DNA of 19,358 nt from Bacteroidota bacterium (GTDB lineage: Bacteria > Bacteroidota > Bacteroidia > Bacteroidales > Prolixibacteraceae), in assembly GCA_030691295.1 (NCBI GenBank), contig JAUYEQ010000307.1:1-19358 (forward strand), in the 5' to 3' direction. Below are positions 9,101-15,948 of the stretch, piece after piece (position 1 is the stretch's first letter; every line of letters starts with the position of its first letter). The notes under the pieces were generated by a model that saw only the letters and a program-made list of their open reading frames with translations, was not told where the DNA came from and made no database searches. The translations under genes were made by a program, and so were the position numbers.

Positions 9101-9255
9101 TACGCCTTTATGTAACCGCCGAGAACCTTTTGACCGTAACCAACTACAAAGGTTATGATCCTGAAATTGGCGGTGGCGTATTCAGCAATGGCATCGACCA
9201 TGGTATTTATCCGCAAGCCCGCACGGTACTGGGCGGTATCAACATCACATTTTAA
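6187..9255 (+). CDS. SusC/RagA-type TonB-dependent outer-membrane transporter
   Basis: This outer-membrane beta-barrel imports oligosaccharides using TonB energy. It has 1022 residues, the usual SusC length. It opens with a signal peptide (MKKAVLALLIIAGTLAGFAQG). A carboxypeptidase-D regulatory-like domain follows at about 23-95 (GVVTSADDGQPIPGVSVVVKG). The linker and TonB-box region is DEVVVVGYGTQKKSLVTGAI. The plug is at about 115-215 (IRGIGTNGDAEPLYIIDGLP, then GARGANGVILITTKSG), and the barrel runs to a terminal phenylalanine (GGINITF), the usual barrel-assembly signal. The last base of its stop is shared with an ATG upstream of susD, so the two are tightly coupled. With the downstream enzymes the cargo is probably a beta-glucan oligosaccharide; this is inferred from context, not from the barrel sequence. 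Confidence 0.96.
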   Translation: MKKAVLALLIIAGTLAGFAQGLQIRGVVTSADDGQPIPGVSVVVKGTTTGQITNIDGAYTLSVPANATLVFSFVGMKTQEIPVESRSVINVALAAEQTDIDEVVVVGYGTQKKSLVTGAISKVSSDELKKTSDMRVTQALQGKTAGVVISSNSGQPGDQVSIRIRGIGTNGDAEPLYIIDGLPMSGAGTDFLNSNDVESIEVLKDAASSAIYGARGANGVILITTKSGKKDSKMVVSYDGYLGVQNPWRKLRLLNSQEYVLLTNEAAMNGGLSPKFSPADIAGFSADTDWQDEMFNYNAPKQNHSVSFNGGTDKISYSSSINYFKQDGIVAKGKSEFEKFGYRLNTTAEFGFLKFGTNLNLAYIGSKGIDTNSHFGNGLAQAVNMPPIVPVKYSDGSWATPDDFGIGLQEITNPVALLDQVNSATKTSKLIGGLFAEIDFSKINSSLAGLNFRTTYSGEMALVNTRSYTPFYYLDALHFTITDRASKTMNLYSRWNFENVLTYDKTIDAHHFTVMAGTTAFKDMFENLHGEKSDVIFDDFEHAYIDNATDPESANAAGGYSEHTVASLFGRLNYDFLDRYMLTATIRRDGSSRFGDKNKYGYFPSVAAGWVISREDFLSGSSDVIDLLKLRASWGQNGSENIGNFGYTSIIGNQNIYYFGDSKTQYNGVRPTRIANPSLKWETSEQTNIGLDFATLGSSLRVTLDYYVKTTKDWLVTAPVPMLVGNSAPTINGGSVRNSGFEAEVSYKKQFGKVYFNGSINGAYNKNEVLDIQNSEKRLQGGDGGFGQAGVLFAEVGTPMGVFYGVKTDGIFQNEAAIAAYVNADGGKIQPSAKPGDIKFIDENGDGRITDADRVELGSPYPDFTGGLNLNLEYKGFDFNMFLYAALGQEVYDATRRYDVNGTNYRADWLNRWTGEGTSNTYPRVTFVDDNQNMKTVSDFFVHDGSFVRLRNITLGYTLPKSITEYIKIKNLRLYVTAENLLTVTNYKGYDPEIGGGVFSNGIDHGIYPQARTVLGGINITF

Positions 9256-9281
9256 TGAAGCCAATTAAAAAATATAGGAAT

Positions 9282-10877
9282 ATGAAAAAGAATATAATAT
9301 ATGTGACCTCCATTCTGGCTTTAGTTTTCGGAAGCATCTCCTGTTCTGACTCATTTTTGGAACTGGAACCTAAAACAGGTCAGGTTGAAGCCAACTACTA
9401 CAAAACAGAGGATCAGGCGCTTTTGGCTCTAACTGCTGTTTACGATGCCTATTCGGTCCAGAACTGGCAATTTGTACCTACAATGTCCGACATTTTTTCG
9501 GACGACGCATTTTGTGGCGGCGCCAATGTGAACGACATGAGCCAATGGCAGGAAATGGAAATGTTTAAGATGACCCCTGAAAACAATTCTTCAGGCGATT
9601 TATGGAACCGTTGTTATTCAGGGATTTATCGTGCCAACCTTTATTTACAGAAGCAGGCTGGTATCGAGTGGAAAACCGATGGGCTTAAAAACCGGATGGA
9701 GGCCGAGACCTTGTTCCTGCGTGCCTATTTCTATTGGGACTTGGTGCGGCACTACGGGTTTGTGCCTTTAATTACCGATGTTTTGCCTAGCGTTGAGGAT
9801 TACAAAACCATCCCGCAAAGCGCTCCTGCCGAAATATTCACCCAAATCGCTACCGATTTGTTGAAAGCTATTCCGGTGTTGCCGGTCCAAATCTCAACGA
9901 ACGAGAAAGGCCGTGTTTCAAAAGCAGCGGCGCAAGCTTTGTTGGCCCGCATCTATTTGTACCACGAAGGTTTCGCTAAACCGGTGATGGGAGTTCCAGC
10001 TTTGAGCAACGGCTCAACTACTGTCGACAAAGCCTACGTTCAGGCTGCTTTGGAGCAAATTATAGCAAGCAACCAATACATTTTGCTTCCGAACTATACC
10101 GACCTCTGGGATTGGTCGAAACAAAACAGCAGAGAGGCAATCCTCGAAATCCAATATTCAGAAAAAGCCAAATCAGGCGATTGGGGAGGCTGGAACATCA
10201 ACGGCAATTTCTCATCGGTTTGGCTAAGTGTGCGCAATCCTGAAGGCGATGCCTCTATTTTCCCCGGATGGTCGTTTGCCCAGCCTACCTGGAGCCTGGC
10301 CAACGAATTTGAACCGGGTGACCCACGAAAAGACGCCACCATTTACAATGCCGATGTGCTGATGACCAAATACACGAAAGCTTTTATGAACACCGGTTAT
10401 TTCAACAGGAAATACATGGCACAAAGCGCGTACATTGGCTCAGGCGGAGATCCGTCTCATAACTTCCCACGGAACTTTATCGACCTCCGTTATGCCGAAG
10501 TGTTGTTAATGGCCGCCGAATTGTTCCTGACCGACAATCCATCGAAAGCCCTTGGTTATTTCAACCAGGTAAGGACCCGCTCTTTGGGCGCAGGAGCTGC
10601 TTTGACCAGCCTTACGCTAGATGCCATCTATCACGAACGCCGTGTTGAATTTGGAGGCGAAGGCTTACGCAAATGGGATCTTCTGAGAAGAGGCCAAGCT
10701 TATGCTGCTGCTCGCATCAACGCAAGCTTCAATGTTCCTTCGGGAATTCCAAACCCGGCTGACTTCGCCGTCAGGACGTATAACCCCAACACCTGGGGCA
10801 TGTTCCCGATCCCGGCAAGCGAAATCAGGAACACCAACGAAGGCGTGTTGAAACAAATGGTACCAGCCTACCAATAA
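9282..10877 (+). CDS. SusD/RagB-family glycan-binding lipoprotein
   Basis: This surface lipoprotein acts as the lid of the SusC channel and captures oligosaccharides. From the ATG at 9282 it has 531 residues. The lipoprotein signal is MKKNIIYVTSILALVFG followed by SISC, with lipid-bearing C21. The N-terminus has the SusD hallmark SDSFLELEPK. The tetratricopeptide-like helical region includes MEAETLFLRAYFYWDLVRHYGFVPLI. The C-terminal RagB/SusD domain has FIDLRYAEVLLMAAE, the arginine-rich ERRVEFGGEGLRKWDLLRRG and MFPIPASEI. An earlier in-frame ATG at 9255 overlaps the susC stop, but it places nine polar residues before the signal peptide. The 9282 start has AGGAA just upstream and a canonical MKK signal, so it is preferred. 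The sugar specificity cannot be read from the sequence. Confidence 0.95.
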   Translation: MKKNIIYVTSILALVFGSISCSDSFLELEPKTGQVEANYYKTEDQALLALTAVYDAYSVQNWQFVPTMSDIFSDDAFCGGANVNDMSQWQEMEMFKMTPENNSSGDLWNRCYSGIYRANLYLQKQAGIEWKTDGLKNRMEAETLFLRAYFYWDLVRHYGFVPLITDVLPSVEDYKTIPQSAPAEIFTQIATDLLKAIPVLPVQISTNEKGRVSKAAAQALLARIYLYHEGFAKPVMGVPALSNGSTTVDKAYVQAALEQIIASNQYILLPNYTDLWDWSKQNSREAILEIQYSEKAKSGDWGGWNINGNFSSVWLSVRNPEGDASIFPGWSFAQPTWSLANEFEPGDPRKDATIYNADVLMTKYTKAFMNTGYFNRKYMAQSAYIGSGGDPSHNFPRNFIDLRYAEVLLMAAELFLTDNPSKALGYFNQVRTRSLGAGAALTSLTLDAIYHERRVEFGGEGLRKWDLLRRGQAYAAARINASFNVPSGIPNPADFAVRTYNPNTWGMFPIPASEIRNTNEGVLKQMVPAYQ

Positions 10878-10919
10878 CCCGATAGCGGATATTTTATTGA
10901 ATATTAAAATTATACAGAA

Positions 10920-12674
10920 ATGAAAAAAGCAAAATATATACAAAAACTTGTCGGCCTTGCAGCACTCATACTTGTTATGTTCGCATGCGCCCCTGAGATG
11001 GACGAAGGAGTTGACATCGGCGCTGCGCCAACAGCAGATCAGCTTGACTTCTCGATTACTCCTGGAAATACCGATTTTAAGTTTGTTTTAAACAACACTT
11101 CTTCGGTAACAGGTATCGCTTCATGGGATCTGGGCAACGGAAGTAAATCGACCGAGGCCTCTCCCACTGTAAACTTTCCGATGCCAGGAGAATATACAAT
11201 AACAATGACCTTAATAACAAAAGGCGGTGTGGCATCGAAATCAAAGAAAGTGGTTCAAACAAAAACCGATTATTCGATTTTTACCGATCCTAAATTTATT
11301 TTCCTGAGTGGCGGAACCAATGCGGCTGCAGGGAAAACATGGGTACTCGACAGTTTGGTTACCGGACACATTGGCGTAGGCCCTGCCGGAACAATTGGAC
11401 TGGAATGGTGGGCTGCCGGGCCGTTGGCCAAAGCCGCTGTAAAAGTATTGTACGATGATGAAATCAATTTCAAGGTAAATGGGTTTGTGGCCACCCTGAC
11501 CAACCACGGGAAAAGCTATGTGAAGGGTTTTGTCAGTACCAGCACTGGTTATAGCAATGGCTACGTATTAGATTCTGATTTCGTTGTTGACTACACTCCA
11601 TCGTCAGGAACCTGGTTCATTGAAGATAAGGGCGGAAAATCGTATTTGACACTTGGCGGCCCAACTCCAATGTTCCCCTGTTTCGATGTGGGTGCAACCA
11701 ATGGCTCATATGAAATCCTGAAAATCGAAGAAAATGCACTCGAACTGGTTACCATAGACCGGGTTGAAGGAAACGCCTGGCACTACAAACTTATCCCAAA
11801 AGGATATGTAAAACCGAAAGTAACATTCAACGTTTCAGTTGCCCCAACGGCCAACGTCAACGGATATTCAGTAAAACTGAGCGACATCGTAATCCCCGCT
11901 GGATTGGCAATTTCGAACATAAAGGTTGAATTTGGCGATGGAACGGTTAAAGAAACCACCGATATGAATGCTTCGCTTACCAACACCTACATGCGAAAAG
12001 CACCATACAACGTTAAAGTTACCGTTACCACTACAAACGAAACGGTGGTTACGAACAAAATGCTCGAAGTTGCGGCCAACCACCCCAGCTACGTACCTTT
12101 CCTTCTGGATATGATGGTAACTTACGCCGATTTCAGCGAAGTATCGCTGGCGCCTGTCTCAGGTCAGGATTGCAGTGTGACCATTGTTGACAATCCATCG
12201 AAGGTTTACCCGAACAAATCGTCGAAAGTAGCCTACTACTCCAAAACCAATAACGAGTGGGCAAACGCTTACATGCAGTTGGCCCCCGGCTACCGTTTCG
12301 ATCTCCGTTCGCAGCATATCTTCAAAATTATGGTTTACGGAAAAGCCGGAGACAAAATTCTGATGAAGCTAGAAAATACCGACCGTGGTGGAAACGCATG
12401 GCAAACCGGGACTGCCGACCTTATTTATACCATCCAGAAAGACAATACCTGGGAAGTTGCCGAATACAACTTTGCCGGAGTTGGAGCCGGTTGGGACTGG
12501 ACAGGCGATCAGTTCACCTCGGATGTAACAACGAGCCCGAAATTCAACCAGGATTTCTATAATGTAATTCGCATCATGTGCAACCCTGGAGTGGGTTCAG
12601 GAACTCACCAGTTCTACTTCGACGATCTTGCAGGGCCCCATGTTGAGGGCTTGAAATCTGCAACCATAAAATAA
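10920..12674 (+). CDS. PKD-containing surface glycan-binding lipoprotein (SusE/F-position)
   Basis: This 584-residue lipoprotein sits where SusE/SusF-type surface glycan-binding proteins are encoded. The signal peptide ends in MFAC with C23, and acidic residues follow (CAPEMDEGVD), which favour outer-surface export. Residues about 40-117 form a PKD domain (SVTGIASWDLGNGSKSTEAS, then FPMPGEYTITMTLITKGG). Residues about 120-295 are a beta-rich, tryptophan-containing region (GKTWVLDSL, GLEWWAAGPLA) that I do not recognise firmly; its GKTWVLDS start and IEENALELVT end recall lipocalin-like folds. Residues about 300-390 look like a second PKD/Ig-like domain (KVEFGDGTVKE). Residues about 395-580 resemble a carbohydrate-binding jelly roll, with aromatic residues and a terminal YFDDLAG. 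PKD lipoproteins of this kind are known from laminarin loci in marine Bacteroidota. Binding function is inferred from position and domains. Confidence 0.82.
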   Translation: MKKAKYIQKLVGLAALILVMFACAPEMDEGVDIGAAPTADQLDFSITPGNTDFKFVLNNTSSVTGIASWDLGNGSKSTEASPTVNFPMPGEYTITMTLITKGGVASKSKKVVQTKTDYSIFTDPKFIFLSGGTNAAAGKTWVLDSLVTGHIGVGPAGTIGLEWWAAGPLAKAAVKVLYDDEINFKVNGFVATLTNHGKSYVKGFVSTSTGYSNGYVLDSDFVVDYTPSSGTWFIEDKGGKSYLTLGGPTPMFPCFDVGATNGSYEILKIEENALELVTIDRVEGNAWHYKLIPKGYVKPKVTFNVSVAPTANVNGYSVKLSDIVIPAGLAISNIKVEFGDGTVKETTDMNASLTNTYMRKAPYNVKVTVTTTNETVVTNKMLEVAANHPSYVPFLLDMMVTYADFSEVSLAPVSGQDCSVTIVDNPSKVYPNKSSKVAYYSKTNNEWANAYMQLAPGYRFDLRSQHIFKIMVYGKAGDKILMKLENTDRGGNAWQTGTADLIYTIQKDNTWEVAEYNFAGVGAGWDWTGDQFTSDVTTSPKFNQDFYNVIRIMCNPGVGSGTHQFYFDDLAGPHVEGLKSATIK

Positions 12675-12686
12675 TTGCAAATCAAA

Positions 12687-12720
12687 ACTTAGCTTGCCGG
12701 GTCAGTCCGGTAAGCTAAGT
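12687..12720 (+). promoter_or_regulatory. Long intergenic hairpin between glycan-binding protein and GH3 genes
   Basis: Arms ACTTAGCTTGCCGG (12687-12700) and CCGGTAAGCTAAGT (12707-12720) form a 14-bp stem with a single G-U pair and a 6-nt loop. It starts 13 bp after the upstream stop and ends 17 bp before the GH3 ATG. Only a short T run follows (CCTTTAATCC), so a full terminator is doubtful. It more likely stabilises the 3' end of the susCD-binding-protein mRNA or partly attenuates the enzyme genes. Confidence 0.7.
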
Positions 12721-12737
12721 CCTTTAATCCAAAAAAA

Positions 12738-14996
12738 ATGAATCGTCAATTAGCCAAACGCTACTTGTTTGCTATTTCTCTGTCAATAACCATACTGCTT
12801 AACGTTTCGTGCAAACAAGCTGAACCGAAAAACGACATTGAAAGCCGGGTGAACAAGCTCCTTTCAGAAATGACACTTGATGAAAAAATCGGTCAGATGT
12901 CTCAGATCGACCCCGGCTATTTGTCGGATGAACAAATCAAACAAGCTGTCCGTGAAGGTAAATACGGTTCTTTTTTAAATGTTTCTGGCGTCGAAAAAAT
13001 AAATGCGCTGCAAAAAACAGCCTTAGAAGAGAGCCGTTTAAAAATTCCACTAATTATCGGAAGAGACGTCATTCACGGCTACCGGACCATTTTCCCCATT
13101 CCGCTGGGCATGGCTTCAACATGGAATCCTGAGATCGTAAAAAGGGCTTTTCGCATTTCATCCATCGAAGCGTCATCGCAGGGAATTAAATGGACCTTTG
13201 CCCCGATGATCGACATTACCTGGGATCCGCGCTGGGGAAGAATTGCTGAAAGCTGCGGAGAAGATCCCTATCTTGCCTCCGTTCTTGCCAAAGCAATGGT
13301 TCAGGGAATACAGGGAGAGAACCTGACCGACCCAACGGCGCTCGCTGCATGTGCCAAACACTTTGTGGGCTACGGATTTGCAGAGGGAGGCCGCGACTAC
13401 AGCACTACCTATATTTCGGAGCCAATTCTCCGGAATGTCGTACTTAAGCCGTTCGAAGCGGCAAAAGATGCCGGAGCACTCACGTTTATGTCGGCATTCA
13501 ATGATTTAAATGGGGTACCCACTTCGGGAAACGAATTTACGCTGCGCCAGATACTGCGCAACGAATGGAACTATAAAGGTATGGTGGTAAGCGATTGGGC
13601 TTCGGTTACCGAGATGATCGCACATGGTTATTGTGCCGATGAAAAAGAAGCTGCGCTAAAAGCAATCAAAGCCGGTGTCGACATGGAAATGTCGAGTACG
13701 AGCTATATGAACCATATCAAAAGCCTTGTAGAAGAAGGCCAGTTGGACATGAAAATGATTGATGAAGCCGTCAAAAACATTCTGCGCCTGAAAATCAAAC
13801 TGGGATTATTCGAAAACCCCTATGTTGACCCTGAGGCCGAAAAACAACTGCTCTCTCCTGAATTTATGGAACACGCCAGGAAAGTAGCCCGCCAAAGCGC
13901 CGTTTTGCTAAAAAATGAGCAGAACACCCTTCCATTGTCAACCAACATTACATCGGTAGCGGTTATTGGGCCGTTGGCCGATGCTCCCCGCGACCAGCTT
14001 GGGACATGGGTTTTCGATGGGAAAGCTGAAAATTCGGTAACTCCGCTCACGGCAATTCAGGATTTACTGGGCAAAACCAAAGTGAATTTTGCCGCCGGAC
14101 TAAAATACAGCCGCGATAAGAGCAAGGCTGGGTTTGCCGAAGCAATTGCTGCGGCCAAAAAGTCTCAAGCCATTTTGTTTTTTGCCGGAGAAGAGTGGAT
14201 ACTTTCCGGAGAAGGCCAGAGCCGAGGCGAGATCACGATTCCGGGCGCGCAGGAAGAATTGATGGAAGAGCTAAAAAAGACAGGAAAGCCATTGATTGTA
14301 ATTGTGATGGCCGGCCGGCCGTTGGCCATAGGGAACACCGTCGAAAAATCAGACGCTTTGCTGTATGCCTTTCATGGTGGATCGATGGCAGGGCCTGCAT
14401 TGGCCGACCTGATTTTCGGGAAAGAGTCGCCCTCCGGAAAACTTCCGGTTACTTTTGTAAAAGGTTCCGGACAAATTCCTTTTTACTATTACCACAACAA
14501 CACTGGCCGTCCGGCATCTGCCGAATCATGGACGCCAATTGATAGCATCCCGATCGAAAATAGTCAGGCGTCGCTCGGATACCGTTCGTTTCACCTCGAT
14601 TACGGGTTCACCCCGCTATTCCCGTTTGGCTATGGATTAAGCTACACCACGTTCCAATACAGCAACCTGATACTTTCATCCAACGAGATAACCAGCGATG
14701 GGAAACTTACCGTCAAAGCCTCCGTATTCAATAATGGTAATGTGGATGCCGATGAAATCGTTCAGCTCTATATTCGCGACAGGGTTGGGAGCATTACCCG
14801 CCCGGTAAAAGAATTAAAGGGATTCCAGCGGATTCACCTGAAAAGCCGCGAAACAGTCGGGGTCACTTTCGAACTTCCGGCTTCTGCCCTGGAGTTCTTC
14901 AACGGTAAAGAAAATGTGATTGAAAGCGGTAAATTTGATCTCTGGGTCGGACCAAATTCAAGCGAAGGATTACACACCGAATTTAGCATTAAATAA
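12738..14996 (+). CDS. GH3 family beta-glucosidase lipoprotein (BglX-like)
   Basis: This retaining exo-acting beta-glucosidase would release glucose from the ends of beta-gluco-oligosaccharides. It has 752 residues, the usual size for the BglX type. The lipoprotein signal ends in NVSC with C25. The N-terminal TIM barrel carries ARDVIHGYRTIFPIP-like (GRDVIHGYRTIFPIPLG), DPRWGRIAESCGEDPYL and KHFVGYG motifs. The predicted nucleophile is D286 in GMVVSDWASV. The alpha/beta sandwich follows, with putative acid/base E492 in LSGEGQSRGE. The C-terminal fibronectin-III-like domain begins near LFPFGYGLSYTTF and contains GSITRPVKELKGF. The Cys is followed by Lys rather than acidic residues, so the protein may stay periplasmic. 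GH16 begins 9 bp downstream, so the two are certainly co-transcribed. Linkage preference (beta-1,3 or other) cannot be read directly. Confidence 0.95.
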   Translation: MNRQLAKRYLFAISLSITILLNVSCKQAEPKNDIESRVNKLLSEMTLDEKIGQMSQIDPGYLSDEQIKQAVREGKYGSFLNVSGVEKINALQKTALEESRLKIPLIIGRDVIHGYRTIFPIPLGMASTWNPEIVKRAFRISSIEASSQGIKWTFAPMIDITWDPRWGRIAESCGEDPYLASVLAKAMVQGIQGENLTDPTALAACAKHFVGYGFAEGGRDYSTTYISEPILRNVVLKPFEAAKDAGALTFMSAFNDLNGVPTSGNEFTLRQILRNEWNYKGMVVSDWASVTEMIAHGYCADEKEAALKAIKAGVDMEMSSTSYMNHIKSLVEEGQLDMKMIDEAVKNILRLKIKLGLFENPYVDPEAEKQLLSPEFMEHARKVARQSAVLLKNEQNTLPLSTNITSVAVIGPLADAPRDQLGTWVFDGKAENSVTPLTAIQDLLGKTKVNFAAGLKYSRDKSKAGFAEAIAAAKKSQAILFFAGEEWILSGEGQSRGEITIPGAQEELMEELKKTGKPLIVIVMAGRPLAIGNTVEKSDALLYAFHGGSMAGPALADLIFGKESPSGKLPVTFVKGSGQIPFYYYHNNTGRPASAESWTPIDSIPIENSQASLGYRSFHLDYGFTPLFPFGYGLSYTTFQYSNLILSSNEITSDGKLTVKASVFNNGNVDADEIVQLYIRDRVGSITRPVKELKGFQRIHLKSRETVGVTFELPASALEFFNGKENVIESGKFDLWVGPNSSEGLHTEFSIK

Positions 14997-15005
14997 AAAA
15001 AAACA

Positions 15006-15854
15006 ATGATGAGAGCCTTTATTGCAGCACTATTAATATTCAACTCATTCGCGGCCACTAGCTGCGCCGAAGACAACAAATCGGAACCAACCGGAGTAAA
15101 ACCAGGAACGGGTACCGGAACCGGCGACTACGAATTGGTTTGGAGCGATGAATTTAATTACAGCGGACTGCCCGACAACAAAAAATGGAGTTACGACACC
15201 GGCGGAAATGCCTCGGGATGGGGCAACAACGAAGCTCAGCACTACACCGCCGACCGACTTAAAAACGCCGAAGTAAAAAACGGGTTCCTCCACATCACCG
15301 CCGTAAAAGAAGATTTCGAAGAAAAAAAATACACCTCCGCCCGCCTGATCACCAAAGGGAAAGGCGATTGGCTGTACGGCAAAATTGAAGTCAGGGCAAA
15401 ATTGCCCGATGGAAGAGGCATGTGGCCCGCCATCTGGATGTTGCCAACCGACTGGATTTATGGTGGATGGCCGGCAAGCGGAGAAATTGACATCATGGAA
15501 AACGTGGGCTACGACCCTTATGTGATTGTTGGTTCGGCACACACCGAATCGTACAACCATGTTAAAGGCACTCATAAAAGCGGAACGATAAACATTGCCG
15601 ATTGCTATACCGAATTTCACAACTACATCGTTGAATGGGAAGCCAAAGAGTACCGCGTGTATGTTGACGACAAATTGTATTTCACCTTTAAGAATGAAAA
15701 CACAGGCTACAAAGCATGGCCGTTCGACAAACGTTTTCACCTGCTGCTGAATGTGGCCGTTGGCGGAAACTGGGGCGGCGCCCAAGGTATCGACGACAGC
15801 ATTTTCCCTCGCACCATGACGGTCGATTATGTGAGGGTTTACCAAAGGAAATAA
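15006..15854 (+). CDS. GH16 endo-beta-1,3-glucanase (laminarinase-type) lipoprotein
   Basis: This 282-residue retaining endo-glucanase has a single GH16 jelly-roll domain. The lipoprotein signal ends in ATSC with C20, followed by acidic residues (CAEDNKSE), which suits surface exposure. A short Gly/Thr linker leads to the domain at about residue 40 (YELVWSDEFNYSG). The catalytic motif GEIDIMENVG places the nucleophile at E160, the assisting D162 and the acid/base at E165. The extra residue in ExDxxE (the beta-bulge form) is typical of laminarinases and distinguishes it from lichenases with ExDxE. Other family motifs are RGMWPAIWMLP and LLLNVAVGGNWGG. An intrinsic terminator lies 25 bp after its stop. 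A second ATG one codon in is an equally possible start. Activity on mixed-linkage glucan cannot be excluded. Confidence 0.95.
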   Translation: MMRAFIAALLIFNSFAATSCAEDNKSEPTGVKPGTGTGTGDYELVWSDEFNYSGLPDNKKWSYDTGGNASGWGNNEAQHYTADRLKNAEVKNGFLHITAVKEDFEEKKYTSARLITKGKGDWLYGKIEVRAKLPDGRGMWPAIWMLPTDWIYGGWPASGEIDIMENVGYDPYVIVGSAHTESYNHVKGTHKSGTINIADCYTEFHNYIVEWEAKEYRVYVDDKLYFTFKNENTGYKAWPFDKRFHLLLNVAVGGNWGGAQGIDDSIFPRTMTVDYVRVYQRK

Positions 15855-15879
15855 ATCAATGATAGGGGTATCATTCATT

Positions 15880-15924
15880 AAAATCTGGCAGGTGTCGCAA
15901 ATACTTGTCAGATTTTTTCTTTCT
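15880..15924 (+). terminator. Intrinsic terminator between GH16 and GH30 genes
   Basis: AAAATCTGGCA (15880-15890) pairs with TTGTCAGATTTT (ending at 15916) to make a stem of about 11 bp with one G-U pair and a loop of roughly 14 nt. A run of T with few interruptions follows (15913-15922). It begins 25 bp after the GH16 stop. It would end or attenuate the susC-to-GH16 transcript. It also lies inside the longest possible GH30 reading frame, which argues for a later GH30 start. Confidence 0.72.
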
Positions 15925-15948
15925 ACGGAAAAACAACTCAATTTGACT

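Noticed and set aside
9255..9281. Start of SusD at the ATG overlapping the susC stop
   Set aside because: The ATG at 9282 gives a standard MKK lipoprotein signal and has AGGAA just upstream; the earlier ATG adds only polar residues.
15045..15941. 298-residue open frame on the minus strand opposite GH16
   Set aside because: It lies almost wholly antisense to a clear GH16 gene with intact catalytic motifs, has no recognisable domain, and crosses the terminator. It is a shadow frame.
15859..15948. Upstream extension of GH30 to the ATG at 15859
   Set aside because: The extension passes through the terminator hairpin and places 30 extra residues ahead of the lipoprotein signal peptide.
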